Counted from the first letter of the stretch, positions 19,039-28,266 are shown. The stretch is DNA of 64,000 nt from Streptomyces sp. NBC_01669 (GCF_026339735.1 NZ_JAPEQG010000001.1:3534001-3598000); one strand, 5' to 3'. The notes: a model not told the origin generated them from the letters alone. Translations and numbers: made by a program.

Positions 19039-21318
19039 TCAGCCCTGCACGCGGCTGTTCTGCCTGCCGTCCGCCGGTTTCAGCGGGACTTCGGCGCTGT
19101 CCGTCGGGGCCGGGACGGTCGGCGGCCCGCTCGACGTGCCGCCCGAGGGAGTCGGGTCGGACGGCGTCGACGGGGGCGCAGTGTCCGTCGGCGGCTCGGA
19201 GGACGGTGCCTCGCTGGACGGCTGGTCCGACGGGCTGGCCGATTCCGACGGCTGTCCGCTCGGGCTCGGCGAGGTCGAGGACGGCGGCGGCGTCACGGCC
19301 GCCCCCATGTCCGTGTCCAGGTCGAAGGTGCTCCTCCCGCCCATCACCTGGAACGTGTAGTCCGCCCAGATCTCGGCCGGGAAGCCACCGCCGTTGACGC
19401 GGCCGCCGCCCGCGGCGCCCTTCAGGGTGACCTGCGAACCCTTCCGGATCTGCTTGCCGTCGGCCCCCTTGTGGGACTCTGCGGCCTCACCGAAGAGACC
19501 GACCGAGGTGACGAGCTTCGGGGTGTAGCCGGTGAACCAGGCCGACTTGTTGTTGTCCGAGGTACCCGTCTTGCCGGCCACCTGCTGGCCGCCGCGGCCC
19601 GGGGCGTCGCGCACCGAGACCCGGGCCGTGCCGTCGTCGACCACGCCGGTCAGCACCGAGGTCACCGAGTCCGCGGCCTGGCGGCTGATCACCTGCTCGC
19701 CGATCGGGTCGGGCAGCGCGATCGGGGCGCCGCCCTGCCGGGAGGCCGACTTCACGATCGACGGGGTGACCTTCTTGCCGTGGTTGTCGAGCGTCGCGTA
19801 GATCCCGGCCATCTCCATGGGGCTCGCGCCCATCGAGCCGAGGGTCTGCGCGGGCACGACCGGCAGGCCCTCGACGTCCATGCCGAGCTTGCCCGCGGTC
19901 TGCATCACCTTGTCCATGTGGACGTCCACGCCCATCTGCGCGAAGACGGAGTTGATGGACTTGTTCATCGCCGTCTGGACGGTGACCTGGCCATAGTTCG
20001 CGTTGTCCTCGTTGGGCGGCGCGAAGGCGATGTCACTGCCCTCGACCGGGCGCCGGCTGTTGCCGTCGTACCGGGTGTTGGCGGTGATCGGCTGCCCGTC
20101 CTGCGTCTGGGCCTCCTGGTCGAGCGCCGCGGCGAGGATGATCGGCTTGAAGGTGGAGGCGGGCTGGTAGTCGCGCCGGGTGGCGTTCGACGTCCAGTGC
20201 TCGGTCAGCCCGGTGCCGCCGTACAGGGCGACGACCGCGCCGGTCTTCGGGTTCACCGAGACCGCGCCGGCCTGCACGTCCTTGTCGACGCTGCGGCCCT
20301 TCGTGTCGAGCCTGCTGGTCAGCCTGGCCTTGACCGACTGCTCCAGCTGCTGCTGCTTCTTCTTGTCGATGGTGACCGTGATGGTCCAGCCGCCCGCGTC
20401 GAACTGCTCGTCGCTGAGGTGCTCCTGCTTCTGCACCACGGCCCGCGCCGCGTTGACGATGTAGCCCTTCTGGCCGGTGAGACCGTCCGCGGGCTTGGGG
20501 TCCTGCGGCACCGGGAACTCGAGCCCCTGGCGCTTGCCGGCGTCCAGCCAGTTCTCCTCGACCATGTTGTTCAGGACGTAGTTCCAGCGCTCCTTGACCA
20601 GCCGCTTGCCCTCGGGCGAGGCGACGGCCCAGTCGTACTGGCTCGGTGCCTGGAGCAGCGCCGCGAGGTAGGCGCCCTCGGCGACGTCCAGGTCCCGGGC
20701 GTCCTTGCCGTAGTACGCCTGCGCGGCGGCCTGGATGCCGTAGGCGCCGCGGCCGTAGTAGCTGGTGTTGATGTACCCGGCGAGGATGTCGTTCTTGCTC
20801 TTCTTCTGGTCGACCTTGAGGGAGATCACCAGCTCCTTGAGCTTGCGGGTGACCGTCTGGTCCTGGTCCAGGTAGTAGTTCTTGACGTACTGCTGGGTGA
20901 TGGTCGAGCCACCCTGCTTGCCCTTGCCGGACATCGTGTTGATCAGACCGCGCGCGGTGCCCTTGAAGTCGACGCCCTTGTCCGTGTAGAAGGACTTGTT
21001 CTCGGCGGCGACGAAAGTCCGCTGCACGTCCTTGGGGACCTCGGACAGCCCCACTATCTCCCGGTTGACCTTGCCGGTGCGGGCCAGGACGGTGCCGTCG
21101 GGGTACTTGTAGACGTTGCTCTGGAGCTTGGCCTGGGCGTTGCCCTCGGGTACGTCCACGATCATGTAGAGCACGAAGAACGCGCCCATGCCGAGCAGGC
21201 AGAACCCGAAGAACGTGCCCAGCAGTTTCTTCCACGTGAAGAGTCTGCGTATGCCGCCGCTCTTCGTGGCCCGTCGCGCACCGCGCTGTTGGGCTCGTCG
21301 CGCATCCGCTCGACCCAT
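19039..21318 (-). CDS. Bifunctional penicillin-binding protein (class A)
   Basis: A 759-residue membrane-anchored peptidoglycan synthase with an RRLFTWKK cytoplasmic start and one helix at about residues 31-54. The GT51 transglycosylase has catalytic E106 in AAENKSFYTDKG and the GGSTITQQ motif at 137-144. The transpeptidase has STFK at 388-391 with the acylated Ser, SIN at 454-456 and KTGT at 583-586. The C-terminal hundred residues are a Ser/Pro/Thr-rich tail of low complexity. It polymerises and cross-links glycan strands outside the membrane. The start is ATG 21318. Confidence 0.95.
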   Translation of the reverse strand: MGRADARRAQQRGARRATKSGGIRRLFTWKKLLGTFFGFCLLGMGAFFVLYMIVDVPEGNAQAKLQSNVYKYPDGTVLARTGKVNREIVGLSEVPKDVQRTFVAAENKSFYTDKGVDFKGTARGLINTMSGKGKQGGSTITQQYVKNYYLDQDQTVTRKLKELVISLKVDQKKSKNDILAGYINTSYYGRGAYGIQAAAQAYYGKDARDLDVAEGAYLAALLQAPSQYDWAVASPEGKRLVKERWNYVLNNMVEENWLDAGKRQGLEFPVPQDPKPADGLTGQKGYIVNAARAVVQKQEHLSDEQFDAGGWTITVTIDKKKQQQLEQSVKARLTSRLDTKGRSVDKDVQAGAVSVNPKTGAVVALYGGTGLTEHWTSNATRRDYQPASTFKPIILAAALDQEAQTQDGQPITANTRYDGNSRRPVEGSDIAFAPPNEDNANYGQVTVQTAMNKSINSVFAQMGVDVHMDKVMQTAGKLGMDVEGLPVVPAQTLGSMGASPMEMAGIYATLDNHGKKVTPSIVKSASRQGGAPIALPDPIGEQVISRQAADSVTSVLTGVVDDGTARVSVRDAPGRGGQQVAGKTGTSDNNKSAWFTGYTPKLVTSVGLFGEAAESHKGADGKQIRKGSQVTLKGAAGGGRVNGGGFPAEIWADYTFQVMGGRSTFDLDTDMGAAVTPPPSSTSPSPSGQPSESASPSDQPSSEAPSSEPPTDTAPPSTPSDPTPSGGTSSGPPTVPAPTDSAEVPLKPADGRQNSRVQG

Positions 21319-21490
21319 CGCTGTGTTGCTCCCTGTTTCTCTGCTCGCCCGGATCCCCCTCGGCCCAGCCAGCTAACACTGTCGGCCGGGACAAAAAGCA
21401 AGAGATCCGGTCCTTTGTGGACGTGACAATCAGCACCCGTTCCTTAGGGAACCGACGAACGAGAGGTGCGCAAGGTTGCGAGAACAGTTA

Positions 21491-21504
21491 ATCTGATATC
21501 AGAT
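21491..21504. promoter_or_regulatory. Perfect 14-bp palindrome before the SPFH operon
   Basis: ATCTGATATCAGAT is its own reverse complement and lies 37 bp upstream of the SPFH start in unusually AT-rich DNA that should hold the promoter. It is a likely operator. The ribbon-helix-helix protein encoded downstream in the same operon is a candidate binder, by inference. Confidence 0.6.
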
Positions 21505-21541
21505 TGCTAGTACTCTTCAAGCAGACAAACAGGGGGATTTC

Positions 21542-22486
21542 ATGACCGACCACCCCGTTTCACACACCGACCCGCTCCCCGAGATGCCGGAACCCCAGGT
21601 CCGGGAGACCACGGCCCACTCCATTCCCGGCGGGCTCGGCCTTCTCCTGACCGTCCTCGGCGTCTTCCTCGGCGTCGGCCTGGCGATCATCGGCGGCATC
21701 CTGGGCGCGAACGGGCACAACGGGGCGGGGATCCCGATCTTCATCCTCGGCCTGCTGCTCGTCATCGCCTCGTTCTTCTGCATGAGCGGCGTCAAGATGG
21801 TCGCGCCCGGCGAGGCCCGCGTCATCCAGCTCTTCGGCCGGTACGTCGGTACGATCCGCGCCGACGGACTGCGCTGGATCAACCCGCTCACCAGCAGCCG
21901 CAAGATCTCCACCCGGGTCCGCAACCACGAGACCGCGGTCCTGAAGGTCAACGACGCGTACGGCAACCCGATCGAGCTCGCCGCGATCGTCGTCTGGAAG
22001 GTCGAGGACACGGCTCAGGCGCTCTTCGAGGTCGACGACTTCCTGGAGTTCGTCGCCACACAGACGGAGGCGGCGGTCCGGCACATCGCGATCGAGTACC
22101 CGTACGACGCCCACGACGAAGGCGGCCTGTCACTGCGCGGCAACGCGGAGGAGATCACCGAGAAGCTGGCCGTCGAACTCACGGCCCGGGTGCAGGCCGC
22201 CGGCGTACGGATCATCGAGTCCCGCTTCAGCCACCTCGCGTACGCCCCCGAGATCGCCTCCGCCATGCTTCAGCGACAGCAGGCAGGGGCCGTCGTCGCG
22301 GCCCGTCAGCAGATCGTCGAGGGCGCGGTCGGCATGGTCGAGATGGCGCTCACCCGGATCGCCGAGCAGGACATCGTGGAGCTGGACTCCGAACGCAAGG
22401 CGGCGATGGTCAGCAATCTGATGGTCGTGCTGTGCGGAGACCGGGCGGCGCAGCCGGTTCTCAACACGGGCACCTTGTACCAGTGA
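21542..22486 (+). CDS. SPFH/band 7 domain membrane protein
   Basis: A 314-residue protein. Two hydrophobic segments (about residues 30-56 and 64-82) are followed by a band 7/SPFH domain that begins VAPGEARVIQLFGRYVGTI and includes ELAAIVVWKVEDTAQA. It ends in a helical region with an LQRQQAGAVVAARQQI segment typical of flotillin-like proteins, which oligomerise in membrane microdomains. The start is ATG 21542 with an AGGGGG site. Its stop overlaps the start of a small RHH gene by four bases, so the pair is translationally coupled. Confidence 0.9.
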   Translation: MTDHPVSHTDPLPEMPEPQVRETTAHSIPGGLGLLLTVLGVFLGVGLAIIGGILGANGHNGAGIPIFILGLLLVIASFFCMSGVKMVAPGEARVIQLFGRYVGTIRADGLRWINPLTSSRKISTRVRNHETAVLKVNDAYGNPIELAAIVVWKVEDTAQALFEVDDFLEFVATQTEAAVRHIAIEYPYDAHDEGGLSLRGNAEEITEKLAVELTARVQAAGVRIIESRFSHLAYAPEIASAMLQRQQAGAVVAARQQIVEGAVGMVEMALTRIAEQDIVELDSERKAAMVSNLMVVLCGDRAAQPVLNTGTLYQ

Positions 22487-22713
22487 CAGGAGACAGGCCA
22501 CCCGCCCGCAAGCAGGTGCTGCTGCGGCTGGATCCGGCGGTGCATGACGCGGTGGCGCGGTGGGCGTCGGACGAGTTGCGCAGCGCGAATGCGCAGATCG
22601 AGTTCCTGCTGCGGAGGGCGCTGGCGGAGGCGGGCCGGCTGCCGCGCGCCGCCGGCCCCCTGCCGCGCCGCGGCCGCCCTCCACGATCACCGGCCCCCGA
22701 CGGGGACGAGTAG
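22483..22713 (+). CDS. Small ribbon-helix-helix (Arc/CopG-like) protein
   Basis: A 76-residue protein. KQVLLRLDPAVHDAVARWA forms the expected beta strand plus first helix of an RHH fold and RSANAQIEFLLRRALAEAG the second helix, as in Arc-type DNA-binding dimers. The Arg/Pro-rich tail is probably disordered. It starts at GTG 22483, sharing GTGA with the SPFH stop. It may repress its own operon through the palindrome at 21491. No toxin gene is adjacent, so an antitoxin role is not supported. Confidence 0.75.
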   Translation: MTGDRPPARKQVLLRLDPAVHDAVARWASDELRSANAQIEFLLRRALAEAGRLPRAAGPLPRRGRPPRSPAPDGDE

Positions 22714-22746
22714 CCCTCGACCGCCGGCAGGCCCGCATGCCCCCCT

Positions 22747-22778
22747 CGGCGCGGGAAGGGCTTGTCCTTCCCGCGCCG
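22747..22778. terminator. Terminator of the SPFH-RHH operon
   Basis: A 13-bp perfect stem (22747-22759 with 22766-22778) has a six-base loop, 33 bp after the RHH stop. Confidence 0.85.
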
Positions 22779-22904
22779 GAGGACTTGCCCCCGATCACCG
22801 GAGTGGCCGGGACACCCGGCCCGTCCGGTGATCGAGTCCTTGAGCGGGGGAAGCGCCCGCGGTTTCGGAAAGGGGTGGGGGAAAGGGTCCACGGGCCGGC
22901 CCGA

Positions 22905-22940
22905 CCAGGTATACACCCCAGGTATACACACCGTGTACAG
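22905..22940 (+). promoter_or_regulatory. Tandem repeat promoter/operator of the PadR-ABC operon
   Basis: CCAGGTATACAC occurs twice in tandem, at 22905 and 22918, spaced 13 bp. The second copy is followed by GTGTAC, so GTATACAC-acc-GTGTAC also forms an inverted repeat. The TATACA stretches are good -10 candidates and lie within 25 bp of the PadR start. A PadR autoregulator could therefore cover the promoter, and the mRNA may be nearly leaderless. Read by eye. Confidence 0.55.
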
Positions 22941-22948
22941 TGCTGGAC

Positions 22949-23473
22949 ATGTCTATCGGCCACACCCTGCTGGGACTCCTGGAGTCCGGCCCCCGCCACG
23001 GCTACGACCTCAAGCGCACGTTCGACGAGAAGTTCGGCCACGACCGCCCCCTGCACTACGGCCAGGTCTACTCGACCATGTCCCGGCTCCTCAAGAACGG
23101 CCTCGTCGAGGTCGACGGCATCGAGAGCGACGGCGGCCCCGAGCGCAAGCGGTACGCCATCACCGAGGCCGGGATCACCGATGTCTCGGCCTGGCTCGCC
23201 CAGCCCGAGAAGCCGGAGCCGTATCTCCAGTCGACGCTCTACACCAAGGTCGTCCTGGCCCTGCTCACCGGCCGCAGCGCCGCCGATCTGCTGGACGCCC
23301 AGCGCTCCGAGCACCTGCGCCTGATGCGCATCCTCACCGACCGCAAGCGCAAGGGCGACCTCGCCGACCAGCTGATCTGCGACCATGCGCTCTTCCATCT
23401 CGAAGCCGACCTCCGCTGGCTGGAACTGACCGCCGCGCGACTCGGCCGGCTCGCGAAGGTGGTGAACCCGTGA
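22949..23473 (+). CDS. PadR-family transcriptional regulator
   Basis: A 174-residue PadR protein. The winged-helix domain starts MSIGHTLLGLLESGPRHGYDLKR and contains HYGQVYSTMSRLLKNGLVEV and RKRYAITEAG. The C-terminal helices (residues about 85-170) are a Vir_act_alpha_C-type dimerisation region. ATG 22949 gives the canonical PadR start; a GTG at 22940 is the alternative. The stop overlaps the ABC ATPase start (GTGA), so it is the first gene of an autoregulated exporter operon. The ligand is probably a toxic compound. Confidence 0.92.
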   Translation: MSIGHTLLGLLESGPRHGYDLKRTFDEKFGHDRPLHYGQVYSTMSRLLKNGLVEVDGIESDGGPERKRYAITEAGITDVSAWLAQPEKPEPYLQSTLYTKVVLALLTGRSAADLLDAQRSEHLRLMRILTDRKRKGDLADQLICDHALFHLEADLRWLELTAARLGRLAKVVNP

Positions 23474-24156
23474 CCCCCGCCGGTTCCCTGCTGACCGCCC
23501 ACGACCTGCACAAGTCGTACGGTTCGACGCCGGCGCTCGACGGCGCCTCGTTCTCCATCCACCCCGGCGAGGTCGTCGCCGTGATGGGCCCGTCCGGCTC
23601 CGGCAAGTCGACCCTGCTGCACTGCCTCGCCGGGATCGTCACCCCCGACCGCGGCACGATCACCTACGCGGGCCGCGAGCTCTCCACGATGTCCGACGCC
23701 GAACGCAGCGCCCTGCGCCGCACCGAGTTCGGCTTCGTCTTCCAGTTCGGCCAGCTCGTCCCGGAGCTGACCTGTGTGGAGAACGTCGCCCTGCCGCTCC
23801 GGCTCAGCGGCGCCCGGCGCAAGGACGCCGAACGCACGGCACTGACATGGATGGAGCGCCTGGAGGTCGACGACCTCGGCGCCAAGCGCCCCGCCGAGGT
23901 CTCCGGTGGCCAGGGTCAGCGCGTGGCCGTGGCCCGCGCCCTCGCCTCCTCCCCCAAGGTGATCTTCGCGGACGAGCCGACCGGCGCCCTGGACTCCCTC
24001 AACGGCGAGCGGGTCCTGGAGCTGCTCACCGAGGCCGCCCGGTCCGCCAACGTCGCCGTGGTCCTGGTGACGCACGAGGCCCGCGTCGCCGCCTACTCCG
24101 ACCGTGACGTCACCGTGCGCGACGGCCGGGCCCGCGACCTGGAGCACGCGGTATGA
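23470..24156 (+). CDS. ABC transporter ATP-binding protein (LolD/MacB type)
   Basis: A 228-residue ATPase with Walker A GPSGSGKST at residues 40-48, a Q-loop FQFGQLVPELT, the signature VSGGQGQRVAVARAL, Walker B VIFADEP and the H-loop VTHEA. It is of the three-component FtsX-permease exporter class. It starts at GTG 23470 inside the PadR stop, and its own stop overlaps the permease start (ATGA), so all three genes are translationally coupled. Confidence 0.94.
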   Translation: MTPAGSLLTAHDLHKSYGSTPALDGASFSIHPGEVVAVMGPSGSGKSTLLHCLAGIVTPDRGTITYAGRELSTMSDAERSALRRTEFGFVFQFGQLVPELTCVENVALPLRLSGARRKDAERTALTWMERLEVDDLGAKRPAEVSGGQGQRVAVARALASSPKVIFADEPTGALDSLNGERVLELLTEAARSANVAVVLVTHEARVAAYSDRDVTVRDGRARDLEHAV

Positions 24157-26564
24157 GCCTGCTCCACCAGAAGCACGCCCCGGCCGGGGAGGACCACCGG
24201 CCCGCCGCATCGCCCTCCTGGACGCCGGCCCGGCTGCGCGATCTGGGACTCGGCATCCGCTTCGCCGCTGCCGGCGGACGCGAGGGATGGATACGCACGC
24301 TGCTCACCGCGGCGGGGGTGGGCCTGGGTGTGGCGCTGCTCCTCGTCGCCTCCTCCGTACCGCACATGCTCGACCAGCGCGACGGCCGCGAACGGGCCCG
24401 CACCGAAACACGGCAGTCGGACTCGCCCGATGCATCGGCCGCCAGGTCGGACAGCACAGTGCTCCGGATCGACGCCGGGACCGAGTACCGGGGCCGTTCC
24501 ATCGCCGGCTTCCTGATGCGCCCGGACGGTGCGCACCCGGTCACCCCGCCCGGCGTGGCGGGCTTCCCCGGCCCCGACGAGATGGTCGTCTCGCCCGCGC
24601 TCAAGGAGCTGCTGGACTCGTCGGAGGGGAACCTGCTCCGGGAGCGGCTGCCCTACCGGATCACCGGCACGATCACCGATGCGGGCCTCGTCTCCCCCAA
24701 CGAACTGCGCTTCTACGCGGGCAGCGGCACCCTGACCCCCGCCACCGGCGGCCATCGACTGGCGGCCTACGGCGACAACGGCCCGCCCGAGCCCCTGTCG
24801 CCCCTCCTCATCGTGCTGATCGTCATCATCTCCGTGGTGCTGCTGGTGCCCGTCGCGATCTTCATCGCGACGGCCGTGCGTTTCGGCGGAGACCGCCGTG
24901 ACCACCGGCTCGCCGCACTGCGCCTGGTCGGTGCCGACATCCGGACGACGCGCTGGATCGCGGCCGGCGAGGCACTCTTCGGCGCGGTCGTCGGAATGCT
25001 GATCGGCCTGGCGCTCTTCCTGCTGGGGCGCCGGTTCGCAGGCGCCTTCGTGGTGTGGGACGTCAGCGCGTTCCCGTCCGACCTGGTCCCCGCCGCCTGG
25101 CCGGCGGGCCTCGTCGCCGTCGCGGTGCCTGTCTCCGCGGTGCTCGTCACTCTGGCCGCCATGCGTTCCGTGGTGGTCGAGCCGCTCGGCGTCGTACGCA
25201 ACAACCGCAGCCGCAGGCGCCGGCTCTGGTGGCGGCTGCCGCTGCCGGTCGCGGGACTGGCGGTGTTCGCGCTGACCGGGAAGGTCGACGAGACCACACC
25301 GGTCGACCCGTATCCGATCGCGGCCGGAGCCGTGCTGGTCCTGGTCGGGCTGGCACTGCTGCTGCCCTGGCTGGTGGAGGCCTGCGTGAACCGGTTGCGC
25401 GGCGGCCCGGTGCCATGGCAGCTGGCCACCCGCAGGCTCCAGCTGAACAGCGGGGCGGCCTCCCGCGCGGTCAGCGGCGTCACGGTCGCCGTGGCCGGCG
25501 CGGTGGCCCTGCAGATGCTGTTCGCCGCGATGAACGACGATTTCAACCGGATCACGGGACAGGACCCGACGCGGGCCCAGTTCTATACGTCCTCGGAGCA
25601 CGTCACCGGCGACGCGGCCGCCCGGACGATCAAGGAGTTCCGTGCCACCAAGGGGGTGGACAAGGTCATCGGCACGGTCGAGGCGTACGTGACCAGGCCG
25701 GGGAAGTACGCCAAGGACGAGATGCAGCCCACCACCTCGCTGACCGTCGGCGACTGCGCGACGCTGCGCGAGATCGCCCGGATCGACTCCTGCCGGGACG
25801 GGGACACCTTCGTCGTCCACCCCCGCGACAAGAAGATGGCCGACTGGGTCGACAAGACCGCCCGCAAGGGCAAGGAGGTAGAGCTCAGCTCGTACACGGA
25901 CCAGCAGAACGGCGTGAAACCGACACGGTGGACGCTGCCCGCCGACACCCGCACGGTGCTCACCCGCCGCGACCCGCTCGGCAAGGAGAACTGGGGCATC
26001 ATGGCCACCACCGGTGCGGTCGACGCGAGCACACTGCCGGGCGCGACGACCGTCGCACAGATACGGATCGACAAGCACGTCGAGGACGCCGCCGAGTACG
26101 TATGGAACACCGCGGCCAGGCTCGATCCCGGCATGAGGGTCGTCACCCTGACCTCGGTGGCCCGCGACCGCCAGTACGCGAGCATCCAGACCGGTCTCCA
26201 GGCGGGGGCGACCGCCACCCTGATACTGATCGCCGCCTCCATGCTGGTCTCGCAGCTGGAGCAGTTGCGGGAGCGCAAGCGGCTGCTCTCCGTCCTGGTG
26301 GCCTTCGGCACCCGCCGGGTCACGCTCGGCTGGTCGGTGCTGTGGCAGACCGCCGTACCGGTGGCCGTCGGCCTGACGGCGGCGGTAGCCGGAGGTCTCG
26401 GTCTCGGTGCCACCCTGACCTGGATGATCGCCAAGAGGGTCTCCGACTGGTGGCTGTTCCTGCCGATGGTGGGGGCGGGTGCGGCGCTGATCCTGCTGGT
26501 CACCCTGGTCTCGCTGCCGCCGCTGTGGCGGATGATGCGGCCGGACGGCTTGCGGACCGAGTGA
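24153..26564 (+). CDS. FtsX-like ABC transporter permease
   Basis: An 803-residue permease with about ten membrane segments in the MacB/FtsX pattern. The first helix is at about residues 51-68, a large extracytoplasmic loop follows, and a three-helix FtsX block begins near 210 (PLLIVLIVIISVVLLVPVAI). A second soluble loop lies at about 470-680, and another block begins SIQTGLQAGATATLILIAAS. It works with the preceding ATPase to export or extract a substrate, perhaps a peptide or lipid-like drug. A hairpin closes the operon. Confidence 0.9.
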   Translation: MSLLHQKHAPAGEDHRPAASPSWTPARLRDLGLGIRFAAAGGREGWIRTLLTAAGVGLGVALLLVASSVPHMLDQRDGRERARTETRQSDSPDASAARSDSTVLRIDAGTEYRGRSIAGFLMRPDGAHPVTPPGVAGFPGPDEMVVSPALKELLDSSEGNLLRERLPYRITGTITDAGLVSPNELRFYAGSGTLTPATGGHRLAAYGDNGPPEPLSPLLIVLIVIISVVLLVPVAIFIATAVRFGGDRRDHRLAALRLVGADIRTTRWIAAGEALFGAVVGMLIGLALFLLGRRFAGAFVVWDVSAFPSDLVPAAWPAGLVAVAVPVSAVLVTLAAMRSVVVEPLGVVRNNRSRRRRLWWRLPLPVAGLAVFALTGKVDETTPVDPYPIAAGAVLVLVGLALLLPWLVEACVNRLRGGPVPWQLATRRLQLNSGAASRAVSGVTVAVAGAVALQMLFAAMNDDFNRITGQDPTRAQFYTSSEHVTGDAAARTIKEFRATKGVDKVIGTVEAYVTRPGKYAKDEMQPTTSLTVGDCATLREIARIDSCRDGDTFVVHPRDKKMADWVDKTARKGKEVELSSYTDQQNGVKPTRWTLPADTRTVLTRRDPLGKENWGIMATTGAVDASTLPGATTVAQIRIDKHVEDAAEYVWNTAARLDPGMRVVTLTSVARDRQYASIQTGLQAGATATLILIAASMLVSQLEQLRERKRLLSVLVAFGTRRVTLGWSVLWQTAVPVAVGLTAAVAGGLGLGATLTWMIAKRVSDWWLFLPMVGAGAALILLVTLVSLPPLWRMMRPDGLRTE

Positions 26565-26581
26565 CGGCGCACCGGGCTCAC

Positions 26582-26617
26582 GGGGTGTGGCCCCTCCGCG
26601 GGGAGGGACCACACCCC
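26582..26617. terminator. Terminator between ABC operon and oxyR
   Basis: GGGGTGTGG at 26582 pairs with CCACACCCC ending at 26617, and the stem extends inward through CCCTCC/GGGAGGG with one mismatch. TTT follows on the + strand. It lies between convergent genes. Confidence 0.8.
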
Positions 26618-26623
26618 TTTCAC

Positions 26624-27580
26624 CTACGCGGCCGCCACCCGCACGGGCAACGCCCGCATCGCCTCGCGCAACGCGGCGGCGAACTCCTCGAACTCGCCCT
26701 GCCGGGCCGCCCCTGTCCGCATTCCCAGCGCCACCCGCCGCGAGGGAGCGGGGTCCGCGAAGTACCCCGTGGTCAGCGCGTCGTTGCGGGCGGTCTCCAC
26801 GGTCACGGCGGTACGCGGCAGCAGTGTCACCCCGAGTCCGCCCGCGACCAGCTGTACCAGCGTGGAGAGCCCGGCCGCGGTCGTGGTGACCGGCGCCCCC
26901 TCCGTACGGCCCGCCTCCCGGCAGATGTCGAGGGCCTGATCGCGCAGGCAGTGCCCCTCGTCGAGCAGCAGCAACGGCAGTTCGCGCAGCGCCTCGCGCG
27001 GGATGTCGGCACGCCCGCCCAGCCAGTGGCTGCGCTCCATGACCAGCACGAAGTCCTCGTCGAAGAGCGGGAGTTCGGTCACCTGCGGCACCCCGAGCGG
27101 TACGGCGAGCAGCAGCAGGTCCAGCCGTCCGGCGGCCAGCCCCTCCAGCAGCGACGAGGTCTGTTCCTCGTGCACCTGGAGGTCGAGCTCCGGGTAGCGG
27201 TCGTGGACCAGCCGCAGCACGGCCGGCAGGAGATACGGGGCGACGGTCGGGATCACACCGAGTCTGAGCACTCCGGTGAACGGCGCCCGGACCGCCTCGG
27301 CCTCCTCCATCAGCTCGCCCACGGCCTCCAGCACCACCCGGGCCCGCACCGCGAGCCGCTCCCCGGCGGGCGAGAGCAGCACCTTGCGCGTCGTACGCTC
27401 GATGAGCTGGACACCGAGTGCCTCCTCCAGTGCGGACACGGCTCCGGAGAGCGCGGGCTGACTCATCCCGATCGCTGCCGCCGCGTCCCTGAAGTGCAGA
27501 TGTTCGGCCACGGCCGTGAAGGCGCGCAGCTGCGACAGGCTGGGCTGTTTGGGGCGATTACCCTGGTTACTCTGCGCCAC
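26624..27580 (-). CDS. oxyR: LysR-type peroxide sensor OxyR
   Basis: A 318-residue LysR regulator. The N-terminal HTH is PSLSQLRAFTAVAEHLHFRDA with GMSQPALSGAVSALEEALG. The effector domain carries the redox pair C211 (DEGHC) and C220 (LDIC), nine residues apart as in OxyR C199/C208. It activates peroxide defence when the disulfide forms. I chose GTG 27580, preceded on its strand by GGAGGTG at good spacing, rather than a longer frame. It is divergent from ahpC, its likely target. Confidence 0.93.
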   Translation of the reverse strand: MAQSNQGNRPKQPSLSQLRAFTAVAEHLHFRDAAAAIGMSQPALSGAVSALEEALGVQLIERTTRKVLLSPAGERLAVRARVVLEAVGELMEEAEAVRAPFTGVLRLGVIPTVAPYLLPAVLRLVHDRYPELDLQVHEEQTSSLLEGLAAGRLDLLLLAVPLGVPQVTELPLFDEDFVLVMERSHWLGGRADIPREALRELPLLLLDEGHCLRDQALDICREAGRTEGAPVTTTAAGLSTLVQLVAGGLGVTLLPRTAVTVETARNDALTTGYFADPAPSRRVALGMRTGAARQGEFEEFAAALREAMRALPVRVAAA

Positions 27581-27711
27581 TGATAGGCACCTCCGATCAT
27601 CACGACCAAGTGTAGCTATTTCCGCGATCAATGGACTCTGTGCCATGGTGGACACCGTCCAACCCTCAGGAAGTCCCGCAAAAGGGAATTCCTACGCTGC
27701 AAGGAGAGCGC
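27581..27711. promoter_or_regulatory. Divergent oxyR-ahpC control region
   Basis: 131 bp between divergent starts must hold both promoters and the OxyR site. AT-rich segments around 27580-27640, including GATAG at 27571-27575 and AGCTATTT near 27616, are the best candidates, but I cannot assign exact half-sites. The ahpC ribosome site AAGGAGAG is at 27701-27708. Confidence 0.5.
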
Positions 27712-28266
27712 GTGCTCACTGTCGGTGACAAGTTCCCCGAGTTCGACCTGACTGCTTGTGTTTCGCTGGAGAGCGGCAAGGAGTTCGAGCAGATCAACCA
27801 CAAGACCTACGAAGGTCAGTGGAAGATCGTCTTCGCGTGGCCGAAGGACTTCACCTTCGTGTGCCCCACCGAGATCGCCGCCTTCGGCAAGCTGAACGAC
27901 GAGTTCGCCGACCGTGACGCCCAGGTCCTCGGCTTCTCCGGTGACTCCGAGTTCGTGCACCACGCCTGGCGCAAGGACCACCCGGACCTGACCGACCTGC
28001 CTTTCCCGATGATGGCCGACTCGAAGCACGAGCTCATGCGTGACCTCGGCATCGAGGGCGAGGACGGCTTCGCGCAGCGCGCCGTCTTCATCGTCGACCA
28101 GAACAACGAGATCCAGTTCACGATGGTGACCGCCGGTTCCGTGGGCCGTAACCCCAAGGAGGTCCTCCGGGTCCTCGACGCCCTGCAGACCGACGAGCTG
28201 TGCCCGTGCAACTGGACCAAGGGCGAGAACACCCTGGACCCGGTCGCGCTCCTCTCGGGCGAGTGA
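27712..28266 (+). CDS. ahpC: Alkyl hydroperoxide reductase, peroxiredoxin subunit
   Basis: A 184-residue 2-Cys peroxiredoxin that reduces peroxides. The peroxidatic cysteine is C51 in FTFVCPTE. Near the C-terminus C164 and C166 form an LCPCNW motif like that of mycobacterial AhpC, where a second Cys helps resolution and AhpD acts as reductant. The start is GTG 27712 with AAGGAGAG a few bases upstream. It is 12 bp from ahpD, so the two form an operon. Confidence 0.96.
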   Translation: MLTVGDKFPEFDLTACVSLESGKEFEQINHKTYEGQWKIVFAWPKDFTFVCPTEIAAFGKLNDEFADRDAQVLGFSGDSEFVHHAWRKDHPDLTDLPFPMMADSKHELMRDLGIEGEDGFAQRAVFIVDQNNEIQFTMVTAGSVGRNPKEVLRVLDALQTDELCPCNWTKGENTLDPVALLSGE

